Notes under the pieces: model-generated
What the model was told of the DNA's origin: nothing
Databases searched by the model: none
The model's input: the letters and a program-made list of their open reading frames with translations, nothing else
Made by a program: the position numbers and the translations under genes
Shown here: in pieces, positions 9,830 to 17,366 of the stretch
Layout of the letters: every line of letters begins with the position of its first letter
Numbering within the stretch: position 1 is the first letter of the stretch
From: Bacillus paramycoides
Lineage (GTDB): Bacteria; Bacillota; Bacilli; Bacillales; Bacillaceae_G
Length of the DNA: 64,000 nt
Assembly: GCF_001884235.1 (NCBI RefSeq)
Contig: NZ_MAOI01000025.1
Span: forward strand, 1-64,000
Direction of reading: 5' to 3'

Positions 9830-10948
9830 TTATAAATTCCCGCGACGCTCTTGTTCTCTTTCAATTGATTCGAATAAAGCTTTAAAGTTCCCTTCACCAA
9901 ATCCACGAGAACCTTTACGTTGGATGATTTCAATAAATAAAGTTGGACGATCTACAATTGGTTTCGTAAAGATTTGTAATAAATAACCTTCTTCATCACG
10001 GTCTACTAAAATCTTCAATTCTTTTAATTTATCAATTTCTTCATCAATTTTCCCAACACGTGCTGTTAACTCATCGTAATACGTATCTGGCGTATCTAAA
10101 AACTCCACGCCATTTGCACGAAGCACTTCAATTGTTTTTACAATGTCACTTGTTAATAAAGCAAGATGCTGTACACCCGCTCCGTTATAGAACTCTAGAT
10201 ATTCTTGAATTTGTGATTTTCTTTTTCCGTCTGCTGGTTCATTAATCGGAAACTTGATACGGCTTCCATTCGTCATAACTTTTGACATTAATGCCGAATA
10301 CTCTGTGCTAATATCGTCATCATCAAAGTGAATCATTTGTTTAAATCCCATGACGTTCTCGTAATAGCTAACCCATTCTTCCATTTTTTCAACATTACCA
10401 ACGACATGATCTACAGCAATTAAACCTGACTCTTCAAATGGAAGATTAAACTCTACCTTTTGAAATCCCGGCATAAATGTTCCTTTATAATTTTTACGCT
10501 CTACAAGCGTATGAATTGTATCACCATACGTACCAATAACTGCTTTTTTCAATGTACCTTCCTCATCTGTTAACTCTTCAGGAGGAGCAATTGCAACAGC
10601 ACCACGTTTTACCGCTTCAGAGTACGCTTTATCAACATCATCAACAAGAAGGGCCACATCCTTTACTCCATCACCGTGGGTCTTTACAAACTCTGCAATG
10701 CGATTATCGCTACTTAAAGCTCCAGACACAACAAAACGCATATTTTTTTGCACAAGAACATAAGATACCTTTTCACGGTTTCCTGTTTCTAATCCCGAAT
10801 AAGCTACAATTTTGAATCCAAATGCTCTCGCAAGATAATAGCTCGATTGCTTTGCATTTCCTACGTAAAATTCAATATGATCTACATCACGTACCGGAAA
10901 AAAATCCTCCATTTGTGCAGCTAGCGTATCCATAGATTTTTGTTTCAT
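9830..10948 (-). CDS. hppD: 4-hydroxyphenylpyruvate dioxygenase
   Basis: Fe(II) enzyme of the vicinal-oxygen-chelate fold that turns 4-hydroxyphenylpyruvate into homogentisate, the first committed step of this operon. It has 372 residues from the chosen start. The two VOC halves begin with VDHIEFYVGNAKQS and with IAVDHVVGNVEKM. The metal ligands fall at VDHVV (near 180), GVQHLALL (near 255) and Glu340 in LFIEIIQRKG, and the C-terminal helix GFGEGNFKALFESIE is complete. GGGGGATGAGGAATTT precedes ATG-AAA-CAA at 10948, inside a longer open frame. A promoter, a perfect dyad and a cre-like site lie upstream. Confidence 0.95.
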   Translation of the reverse strand: MKQKSMDTLAAQMEDFFPVRDVDHIEFYVGNAKQSSYYLARAFGFKIVAYSGLETGNREKVSYVLVQKNMRFVVSGALSSDNRIAEFVKTHGDGVKDVALLVDDVDKAYSEAVKRGAVAIAPPEELTDEEGTLKKAVIGTYGDTIHTLVERKNYKGTFMPGFQKVEFNLPFEESGLIAVDHVVGNVEKMEEWVSYYENVMGFKQMIHFDDDDISTEYSALMSKVMTNGSRIKFPINEPADGKRKSQIQEYLEFYNGAGVQHLALLTSDIVKTIEVLRANGVEFLDTPDTYYDELTARVGKIDEEIDKLKELKILVDRDEEGYLLQIFTKPIVDRPTLFIEIIQRKGSRGFGEGNFKALFESIEREQERRGNL

Positions 10949-10999
10949 AAATTCCTCATCCCCCTGTAAATAGATTAAATGGTCCATATTTAAACCTAA

Positions 11000-11015
11000 C
11001 CGAAAACGCTTCCAA
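11000..11015 (-). promoter_or_regulatory. Catabolite-responsive element (CcpA site) in the hppD leader
   Basis: TTGGAAGCGTTTTCGG on the minus strand matches the cre pattern WTGNNARCGNWWWCAW at 14 of 16 positions. It lies between the likely transcription start and the hppD start codon, a position where CcpA acts as a roadblock. This suggests that tyrosine breakdown is repressed when preferred sugars are present. Confidence 0.55.
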
Positions 11016-11034
11016 CATTAATTGATAGAAATTA

Positions 11035-11086
11035 GTTAGCAAGCTAACAAATTCTGACTTTTAAAATTTTCTATCTTTTCTGTCAA
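11035..11086 (-). promoter_or_regulatory. hppD promoter with an adjoining palindrome
   Basis: On the minus strand TTGACA (11081-11086), a 17-bp spacer and TAAAAG. A perfect palindrome, GTTAGC-TT-GCTAAC (11035-11048), follows where transcription should start and is a good candidate for a pathway-specific operator. Confidence 0.6.
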
Positions 11087-11134
11087 ATTCCTCTTTTTTT
11101 CTTACATATAAAATTCGACTTTTTTCTCTTTAAA

Positions 11135-11230
11135 ATAAAATGAAACTTTAGTCAGTCGGGGTTCTGTTCATCCCCCACTGATTATTAGTTGAACCAATCG
11201 AGCTTTTACGGGCAGTTAATGTGGGATAAG
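11135..11230 (+). repeat. Shortened bcr1-like repeat
   Basis: About 75 bases match the reverse complement of the 59902-60059 bcr1 element: the tract from TGAAACTTTA through CATCCCCCACTGATTATT to TTGAACCAAT, then GGGCAGTT and GTGGGATAA. The middle third of the full element is missing, so this looks like an internally deleted or old copy. It has no coding capacity. Confidence 0.65.
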
Positions 11231-11271
11231 GGGGTAATATCAATACTTGAGAGGATATATGGGAGGAAAAT

Positions 11272-11325
11272 AAAAAAGACCCCAACATATTAACTATTTA
11301 CTAATATGCTAGAGTCTCTATTTTT
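11272..11325 (-). terminator. Terminator of the five-peptide array
   Basis: GACTCTAGCATATTA and TAATATGTTGGGGTC pair (with mismatches in the middle) around a nine-base loop and are followed by TTTTTT on the minus strand, 50 bases after the last peptide gene. Confidence 0.65.
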
Positions 11326-11376
11326 TTAGAATAATGGTACGTAAGGTGTATAAAAACTTATTGTTATCAATATTCA

Positions 11377-11487
11377 TCATACTAATACATTTGTAAGGAA
11401 TACAATAAACGCTGTCAATACGGCTGCTCCACTTGCTGATCCTAAAACATCCCTTTTTGTTACCTGTAATACTTGTTCCTTGTTCAT
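11377..11487 (-). CDS. Small hydrophobic peptide, array copy 5 (most diverged)
   Basis: 36 residues, starting MNKEQVLQVTKRDVLGSASG and ending in a hydrophobic segment that finishes TNVLV. It is the last gene of a five-copy tandem array and the most changed copy: about ten residues differ from the others, and K-R-D-V replaces K-G-D-F. AAGGGAGA lies upstream. There is no signal peptide or cysteine; the second half could span the membrane once. The family pattern D-[FV]-L-G-x-A-S-G-x3-L-T-A-x-I also occurs at 37536, 38645 and 41182. Databases may hold it as a Bacillus-specific DUF (possibly DUF3948, from memory only). Function unknown. Confidence 0.75.
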   Translation of the reverse strand: MNKEQVLQVTKRDVLGSASGAAVLTAFIVFLTNVLV

Positions 11488-11530
11488 ATTCCTCATTCTC
11501 CCTTCTCTTGTTTTTGTTACAAAACTTTTA

Positions 11531-11641
11531 TTATACTAATACGCTTGATAGAAATACGATTAATGCTGTTAATACTACCGCTCCGCTTGCCGATCCTAAG
11601 AAGTCACCTTTTGTTACGTTTAATACTTGCTCGTTGTTCAT
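11531..11641 (-). CDS. Small hydrophobic peptide, array copy 4
   Basis: 36 residues, MNNEQVLNVTKGDFLGSASG followed by a hydrophobic stretch ending FLSSVLV. The translation is identical to copies 1, 2 and 3. The repeat unit (gene plus spacer with AAGGGAGA) is 154 bp long and nearly unchanged. An upstream in-frame ATG would add three residues, but the GGGAG sits directly against it, so the ATG used here is better spaced. Confidence 0.78.
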   Translation of the reverse strand: MNNEQVLNVTKGDFLGSASGAVVLTALIVFLSSVLV

Positions 11642-11684
11642 AATTTTCATTCTCCCTTCTCTTATTTTTGTTACAAAACTTTTA

Positions 11685-11795
11685 TTATACTAATACGCTT
11701 GATAGAAATACGATTAATGCTGTTAATACTACCGCTCCGCTTGCCGATCCTAAGAAGTCACCTTTTGTTACGTTTAGTACTTGCTCGTTGTTCAT
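11685..11795 (-). CDS. Small hydrophobic peptide, array copy 3
   Basis: 36 residues, identical in translation to its neighbours at 11531 and 11839; only a silent change separates it from copy 4. Polar N-terminal 12 residues, then the DFLGSASG turn, then a hydrophobic segment of about 17 residues. Part of the 154-bp tandem repeat. Confidence 0.78.
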   Translation of the reverse strand: MNNEQVLNVTKGDFLGSASGAVVLTALIVFLSSVLV

Positions 11796-11838
11796 AATTT
11801 TCATTCTCCCTTCTCTTATTTTTATTACAAAACTTCTA

Positions 11839-11949
11839 TTATACTAATACGCTTGATAGAAATACGATTAATGCTGTTAATACTACTGCTCCGCTTGCTG
11901 ATCCTAAGAAGTCACCTTTTGTTACATTTAATACTTGCTCGTTGTTCAT
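11839..11949 (-). CDS. Small hydrophobic peptide, array copy 2
   Basis: 36 residues with the same translation as copies 1, 3 and 4; several silent third-base differences show that the peptide sequence, not just the DNA, is kept. Same ribosome binding site and 154-bp spacing. Confidence 0.78.
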   Translation of the reverse strand: MNNEQVLNVTKGDFLGSASGAVVLTALIVFLSSVLV

Positions 11950-11991
11950 AATTTTCATTCTCCCTTCTCTTATTTCGTTATAAAACTTTTA

Positions 11992-12102
11992 TTATACTAA
12001 TACGCTTGATAGAAATACGATTAATGCTGTTAATACTACCGCTCCGCTTGCTGATCCTAAGAAGTCACCTTTTGTTACATTTAATACTTGCTCGTTGTTC
12101 AT
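11992..12102 (-). CDS. Small hydrophobic peptide, array copy 1 (promoter-proximal)
   Basis: First gene of the array, 36 residues, same translation as copies 2 to 4. AAAAGGAGAATGAATAAT precedes the ATG. The 3' spacer to copy 2 is one base shorter than the others. The promoter must lie in the AT-rich stretch upstream, which does not carry the CGATAGT box seen at the other peptide cassettes. Confidence 0.78.
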   Translation of the reverse strand: MNNEQVLNVTKGDFLGSASGAVVLTALIVFLSSVLV

Positions 12103-12398
12103 ATTATTCATTCTCCTTTTTATAAGTTATCTATATGTAATTTCTAAGAAATGATTAGTTCATAGTTTTTATGTTAACGTTACATTAAAATTAATTACGT
12201 AACGTTTGTAACATTACTGTAACATAACTATTATTACGTTGCAATATAATTACGTAATTTTTATTACATTTTTTTTACGTTTTTTATCAGAACATCCTAA
12301 AAACCTTTATTTATAGCGTTTTTCAACACTTACATGTTTGTAATATTAATGTAATATTACAGTTACAAATAGAAATATAGCATTATATCTACTTAGTT
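12103..12398. promoter_or_regulatory. AT-rich intergenic region with repeated GTTAC/GTAAC and TTACGTAA motifs
   Basis: About 300 bases between the divergent peptide array and HAD gene. It holds many copies of GTTAC or GTAAC, two of ATTACGTAA, and TGTAAC-N5-TGTAAC (11-bp period) near 12210-12226. At 12329-12354 the plus strand reads CTTACA-TGTT-TGTAAT-N6-GTAA, matching the first two thirds of the 40-bp box found at seven other sites, but without CGATAGT. I could not choose a promoter for the array with confidence. Confidence 0.4.
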
Positions 12399-12428
12399 TT
12401 GTTACAAAATCATTCTTAACTATATAAA
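12399..12428 (+). promoter_or_regulatory. Promoter of the HAD phosphatase gene
   Basis: TTGTTA, an 18-bp spacer and TATAAA on the plus strand, about 75 bp before the TTG start codon. Confidence 0.5.
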
Positions 12429-12505
12429 TAGGAAAATTTACTCAAGCCGTGTATATATGTTTCCTTTTCATAACTATGTATAATGAAAACAAAGAGGTGG
12501 TCATT

Positions 12506-13378
12506 TTGAAATTAATCGCACTAGATATGGATGGTACACTATTATCATCTAATCTTGAAATCTCCAAAGAGAACTTACAAGCTATCCAAACTGCAAAAGA
12601 AGCCGGTCATATTGTAATGATTTGTTCTGGTCGTGCAAAAGAGGATGCTTTAAAACTATTGGAAGAATATCAACTCTCTCTTCCAGTTGGGGCAAGCAAT
12701 GGGGCAATTGTTTATGTGGATGGAAAGGTAATTAACTCGCGTTGTTTACAAAACGATAAAGTGTACAAGCTTGCAAAGTTACTAGAATCTGAAGGATTTC
12801 CATATAAGTTGTACACAAATAAAGGGGTTTATTCTCCTTATACATGGCAAGGCCAAGTGATGCAAGCGTTCGAAGAAAACAAGCATACACTAGATGTTAC
12901 ACTTGAGGATCTCGAAAGAATTACAGAAAAACAAAAGAAATCAAACTTAATTACAGACTTCCAAAAAATAGAAGATGTCGTAAATAATCCAGAATTAGAA
13001 ATATCTAAATTCTTCATTTTAACATTTAATGCTGCCCATCGTTCGCAGCTATTGCAAACTTTACAAGAAGATACGGACATTTCAGTTACAGCATCAGCCC
13101 CTACTAATATAGAAATTATGGATAAGCATGGTCATAAAGGAAACGGACTACAAGAAATGGCAGCTTATTTCAATATACCAATTGAAGATACTGTTGCAAT
13201 CGGTGATAACTTTAATGATGTGCCAATGTTACAAGTAGCTGGCTTATCAGTTGCAATGGGCAATGCTGAAGAGGACGTAAAAAAATTATGTGACGTTGTT
13301 ACATTAACGAATAATGAAAACGGTGTTGCTCACGCAATTGAGCAATTTGTATTGAAACAAACTTCATCAAGTAAATAA
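12506..13378 (+). CDS. Cof-type HAD-superfamily phosphatase
   Basis: Cytoplasmic Mg-dependent hydrolase of the HAD IIB (Cof) group, which removes phosphate from sugar phosphates, flavin or pyridoxal phosphate. Motif I is LDMDGTLL near residue 6, motif II is the CSGR block near residue 38, and motif III is GDNFNDVPML near residue 235, followed by GNAEEDVK. At 290 residues it is of normal length. AAAGAGGTGG is well placed for the TTG at 12506; the longer frame upstream has no binding site. The substrate cannot be told from sequence. It stands alone between the peptide array and the opp operon and shares a terminator with the latter. Confidence 0.88.
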   Translation: MKLIALDMDGTLLSSNLEISKENLQAIQTAKEAGHIVMICSGRAKEDALKLLEEYQLSLPVGASNGAIVYVDGKVINSRCLQNDKVYKLAKLLESEGFPYKLYTNKGVYSPYTWQGQVMQAFEENKHTLDVTLEDLERITEKQKKSNLITDFQKIEDVVNNPELEISKFFILTFNAAHRSQLLQTLQEDTDISVTASAPTNIEIMDKHGHKGNGLQEMAAYFNIPIEDTVAIGDNFNDVPMLQVAGLSVAMGNAEEDVKKLCDVVTLTNNENGVAHAIEQFVLKQTSSSK

Positions 13379-13379
13379 A

Positions 13380-13415
13380 AAAAGGACTCTTTCACATTTT
13401 GAAAGAGTCCTTTTC
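13380..13415. terminator. Bidirectional terminator between the HAD gene and the opp operon
   Basis: AAAGGACTCTTTC and GAAAGAGTCCTTT around CACATTTT, with A and T runs outside; it serves both converging transcripts. Confidence 0.85.
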
Positions 13416-13417
13416 TC

Positions 13418-14383
13418 TTACACATGATGACAAGCAACAAAATGATTTTCACCAACATTACGAAATTCCGGTACAGCTTTTTTACAAACCTCTGTTGCAA
13501 ATGGGCAGCGTGTATGAAAACGGCAACCTGAAGGTGGATTCGCTGGACTTGGAATATCCCCTTCTAAAATAATTCGCTCTCGTTTCACCGTTGGATCTGG
13601 TATTGGTACAGCTGATAACAATGCTTTTGTATACGGATGAAGTGGATTTGCAAATAATTCATCACGAGGCGCTGTTTCCACAATCGTTCCTAAATACATA
13701 ATCCCAATTTTCGTACATAAATGCTCCACAACACTTAAATCATGTGAAATGAATAAATAGGATAATCCCTTTTTCTCCTGTAATTCACTAAATAAATTAA
13801 TGATTTGTGCTTGAATAGATACATCTAATGCCGCAACAGGTTCATCAGCTACAATAAATTCTGGATCTAATACCATTGCCCTTGCAATAACGATACGTTG
13901 ACGTTGTCCTCCAGAAAATTCGTGTGGATATCGGTCAATATGATACGGAGCTAAACCACATAACTCCAGTACCTCTATCACCTTTTCACGGACATTTTCT
14001 TTCGTTGCTAGTCCGTGGGCCAACATCGGTTCCCCAAGTGCTTCCCCAATTCTCATTCTTGGATTTAATGAACTAAATGGGTCTTGGAAGACAAGTTGCA
14101 TATTAGGACGATGCTTTCTTAGTTCCTCTTTTGATAAACTATGAACATCTTGACCTTTAAATTTCACTTCACCTTCTGTTTTTTGAATGAGACGGAGAAT
14201 TGTTTTCCCTATCGTCGTTTTCCCACTTCCAGATTCCCCTACTAGGCCAAACACTTCTCCTTTATCGATTGTAAAGCTTACTCCATCTACCGCTTTCACA
14301 TGTCCAATCGTTCTACTAAATACGCCGCCTTTAATCGGAAAATATGTCTTTAAATTTTTCACTTCTAATAATGGTTCACTCAT
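13418..14383 (-). CDS. Oligopeptide ABC transporter ATP-binding protein (OppF type)
   Basis: 321-residue ATPase of the peptide importer. Walker A is GLVGESGSGKTT (near residue 47), signature FSGGQRQRIVIARA and Walker B FIVADEPVAALD. The C-terminal Opp/Dpp extension with the cluster CRFHTRCPFA, continuing to a later Cys and CHHV, is typical of OppF/DppF. Its ATG overlaps the TAA of the preceding oppD-type gene by one base, so the two ATPases are translationally coupled. Last gene of the operon. Confidence 0.93.
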   Translation of the reverse strand: MSEPLLEVKNLKTYFPIKGGVFSRTIGHVKAVDGVSFTIDKGEVFGLVGESGSGKTTIGKTILRLIQKTEGEVKFKGQDVHSLSKEELRKHRPNMQLVFQDPFSSLNPRMRIGEALGEPMLAHGLATKENVREKVIEVLELCGLAPYHIDRYPHEFSGGQRQRIVIARAMVLDPEFIVADEPVAALDVSIQAQIINLFSELQEKKGLSYLFISHDLSVVEHLCTKIGIMYLGTIVETAPRDELFANPLHPYTKALLSAVPIPDPTVKRERIILEGDIPSPANPPSGCRFHTRCPFATEVCKKAVPEFRNVGENHFVACHHV

Positions 14384-15360
14384 TATTCCGCACGCTCCTC
14401 ATATAGCCAGCAAGCCACTTTATGATTCTCATCATGTACATTCAGATTTGGTGCTTCGTTTTTGCATATTTCCATGCAATGCTCACAACGACCGCTAAAG
14501 TAACAAAACTCATCTAAGCCAACTAAATTCGGAACTTGCCCTGGAATAGAATAAAGTTTATCTGTTCGTTTCCCCATTACTGGTTTTGATTTTAGCAACC
14601 CTTTCGTATATGGATGTTTAGGATTTTGAAATAGCTCTACTACTGGGGCCTCTTCAATGACTTTACCACCATACATAACAACAACGTAATCGGCCATTTC
14701 CGCTACAACACCTAGATCATGTGTAATTAATAAGATAGACGTTTTAAATTCCTCTTTTACTTGTCTTAATAAGTCTAATATTTGTGCTTGAATCGTAACA
14801 TCAAGGGCTGTTGTCGGTTCATCTGCAATTAATAACTTGGGATTACAACTAAGCGCAACAGCAATCATAATACGTTGTAACATTCCACCGCTCATTTCGT
14901 GAGGATAAGAATGTACAATTTCATCAGCACGAGCTATACCGACTTTACGAATTAATTCAATTGCTTTTTTGTATGCTTCGTTTTTGCTAAGTAGTTCATG
15001 CTCCCTTAACGTCTCAACAATTTGTTCTCCGACAGTGAAGACTGGATTAAGCGATGTCATCGGTTCTTGGAAAATCATCGCGATATCATTTCCTCTTAAA
15101 CTACGAAGTTCTTTCTCTTTCATTCCTAAAAGGCTCTTTCCTTCATAAAGAATATCGCCACCAACGATGCCACCAGATTCAGCAATAAGTCCCATAATAG
15201 ATAAGGCCGTTACACTTTTCCCGCAACCTGATTCGCCTACTACACAAACTGTTTCACCTTCTCGAACTGAAAAGCTAACATGATTAACAGCCTTTACTGT
15301 ACCTTCTTCCGTCTGAAAGTGTGTTTGTAAATCCTTTAGCTCTACTACTGCTTTACTCAT
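14383..15360 (-). CDS. Oligopeptide ABC transporter ATP-binding protein (OppD type)
   Basis: 325 residues. Walker A CVVGESGCGKSV (near residue 37), signature MSGGMLQRIMIAVAL, Walker B LLIADEPTTALD. The C-terminal Cys motif FSGRCEHCMEICK fits the OppD/DppD group. It pairs with the OppF-type ATPase on the cytoplasmic face of the importer. It is separated by ten bases from the OppC-type permease gene upstream. Confidence 0.93.
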   Translation of the reverse strand: MSKAVVELKDLQTHFQTEEGTVKAVNHVSFSVREGETVCVVGESGCGKSVTALSIMGLIAESGGIVGGDILYEGKSLLGMKEKELRSLRGNDIAMIFQEPMTSLNPVFTVGEQIVETLREHELLSKNEAYKKAIELIRKVGIARADEIVHSYPHEMSGGMLQRIMIAVALSCNPKLLIADEPTTALDVTIQAQILDLLRQVKEEFKTSILLITHDLGVVAEMADYVVVMYGGKVIEEAPVVELFQNPKHPYTKGLLKSKPVMGKRTDKLYSIPGQVPNLVGLDEFCYFSGRCEHCMEICKNEAPNLNVHDENHKVACWLYEERAE

Positions 15361-15370
15361 GCTTCCTCAC

Positions 15371-16294
15371 CTACCGCTTCATCTTTGGATCTAATGCATC
15401 ACGAAGTGCATCGCCAAGTAAATTAATTGATACGACTGTTATAAAGATTGCAAAACCAGGCGGAATCCATAACCACGGACGTTTTTGGAAATCGATTAAT
15501 GAGTTTGCTGCACTAATCATATTTCCCCACGATGGTGTAGGTGGAACGACACCCAGACCTAGGTAGCTTAGTGCAGACTCCCCTAAAATAGAACCCGCAA
15601 CACCTAATGTTGATACAACAATTAATATTGGCAAAACATTTGGGATTAAATGATATACGATTTTCCGGTAATCTTTTATCCCGAGCACGTCAGCAGCTTG
15701 CATAAACGATTGTTCTCGAAGCGATAAAATTTGACCTCGTACGAGACGGGCAAGTCCTGGCCAACCTACTAAACTTAAAATAATCATAATGACATAAAGA
15801 CGATAATCAGATGGTACTTTCCATTCTGATAAAATAGCCCCCATTATAATAAGTAACGGTAATCCTGGCATCGACATTAAAATATCGGCAAGACGCATTA
15901 TAATATTGTCGACGATACCACGGTAAAAACCTGCAATAGCTCCTAATAAAGCACCTAGTATAACTGATAAAACCATTGAGGCTAAGCCAATTGTTAACGA
16001 AATCCGCCCCGCTTGCATAAGCCTCGTTAAAATATCCCTTCCTAATTGATCTGTACCAAGCCAATGAGAAAAACTAGGTGGTTTGTTAATTAGCGTAACT
16101 TGTATTTTTCCTGATGCATACGGTGAAAAGAATGGACCGATAAAACAAAATAAAAACATAAAAATTAATGCATAAAACCCTATAAGTGCCATTTTATTTT
16201 TCTTTATCCTTTTAAAAGCTTGTCTCCACGGCGATGATTCATTCCGTCTTTTCTTTTTTGCTTTTTTCTCTGTAATTGCTGTAACAGTTTCCAT
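15371..16294 (-). CDS. Oligopeptide ABC transporter permease (OppC type)
   Basis: 307-residue inner-membrane permease with six predicted segments. The N-terminal cytoplasmic stretch is rich in Lys and Arg, and the first membrane segment follows at about residue 40. The EAA loop that contacts the ATPase is near ADVLGIKDYRKIVYHLIPN. GGGGGGAGAGAG precedes the ATG. It lies directly between the OppB- and OppD-type genes, twelve and ten bases from its neighbours. Confidence 0.92.
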   Translation of the reverse strand: METVTAITEKKAKKKRRNESSPWRQAFKRIKKNKMALIGFYALIFMFLFCFIGPFFSPYASGKIQVTLINKPPSFSHWLGTDQLGRDILTRLMQAGRISLTIGLASMVLSVILGALLGAIAGFYRGIVDNIIMRLADILMSMPGLPLLIIMGAILSEWKVPSDYRLYVIMIILSLVGWPGLARLVRGQILSLREQSFMQAADVLGIKDYRKIVYHLIPNVLPILIVVSTLGVAGSILGESALSYLGLGVVPPTPSWGNMISAANSLIDFQKRPWLWIPPGFAIFITVVSINLLGDALRDALDPKMKR

Positions 16295-16306
16295 CTCTCT
16301 CCCCCC

Positions 16307-17263
16307 TTACTTCAACCGAATACGTGGATCAACAACGGCATATACAACATCCGCTAAAAAGTTTGAAACAATTGTCAAACAAGAAAGAAACATCGTAAAT
16401 GCCATTAATACTGTATAATCACGGAAATTAAGTGCTTCCAATTGAATATTACCGATACCTGGCCAGTTGAAAATTTGTTCAATAATAATTGCCCCTGAAA
16501 ACAATCCTGGTAACTCAAATGCAAGCAATGTAATAGCCGGTAAAATTGCATTTTTTAATGCATGTTTATAAATAACGGTCTTCTCTTTTAAACCTTTTGC
16601 TCTAGCCGTTCGAATGTAATCTTGTCTCACAACCTCTAACATACTCGTTCTAAAATAACGAGTTAATGAACCCACTCCAAGAAGAGTTAAAATAAACACT
16701 GGTAAAACCATATGCTTTGCAACTTCTATTACGTAAGTAATCCCAGTTGAGTTACTCCCAACATCAATCATTCCGCCTATCGGTAATAACTTAAAGTCAA
16801 CCGCGAACACTTTAATTAAAAACAAACCGATAAAGAATGAAGGGAATGACATCGCTGCAAAGACACCAATTGTTACAAGCTTATCAAATAAGGAATGTTG
16901 CTTTGTCGCGGAAAATACACCGATAATAAGTGCAATTAGCCAAATAAAGAACAATGCAATAACCGCTACAATAAAAGAATTCCAAATAAATTTATTTAAT
17001 AATGACGTTACAGGTTCTTGATATTGAAGCGAAAAACCAAAATCCCCTTGCAATGCATTACCTAACCAATGAAAATAACGCTCAACGATTGGCTTATTTA
17101 ATCCATATAATTCCCTAAGCTCAGCTGCCCTTTCTGGTGTAATCTTTGGATTTGAATCAATATAATCCCCTGGAAGAAGCGCGAACAAAAAAAAGATAAT
17201 AATTGACGTACCCAACAGTGTAGGAATCATTTGTAACAACCTACGAACGATATATGTTTTCAC
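16307..17263 (-). CDS. Oligopeptide ABC transporter permease (OppB type)
   Basis: 318 residues from a GTG start with GGAGAG upstream; the longer open frame adds 16 residues without a binding site. The N-terminus KTYIVRRLLQMIPTLLGTS is typical of OppB/DppB. The EAA loop lies in TARAKGLKEKTVIYKHALKN near residue 220. Six membrane segments. It forms the translocation pore with the OppC-type permease. Confidence 0.92.
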   Translation of the reverse strand: MKTYIVRRLLQMIPTLLGTSIIIFFLFALLPGDYIDSNPKITPERAAELRELYGLNKPIVERYFHWLGNALQGDFGFSLQYQEPVTSLLNKFIWNSFIVAVIALFFIWLIALIIGVFSATKQHSLFDKLVTIGVFAAMSFPSFFIGLFLIKVFAVDFKLLPIGGMIDVGSNSTGITYVIEVAKHMVLPVFILTLLGVGSLTRYFRTSMLEVVRQDYIRTARAKGLKEKTVIYKHALKNAILPAITLLAFELPGLFSGAIIIEQIFNWPGIGNIQLEALNFRDYTVLMAFTMFLSCLTIVSNFLADVVYAVVDPRIRLK

Positions 17264-17366
17264 CCTTTTTCTCTCCAATCTTATGCCTAAAATAGAAGAA
17301 CATTTTTTCAAAGCGGTACATTACTAACCGAATGAAAAAATGTCTTCTACTTATACATTCTTATCG

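Noticed and set aside
11377-12102. Regular 154-bp repeats looked like a CRISPR or satellite array
   Set aside because: Each unit holds a start, a ribosome binding site and a conserved 36-codon frame with silent changes, and there are no short repeat/spacer boundaries.
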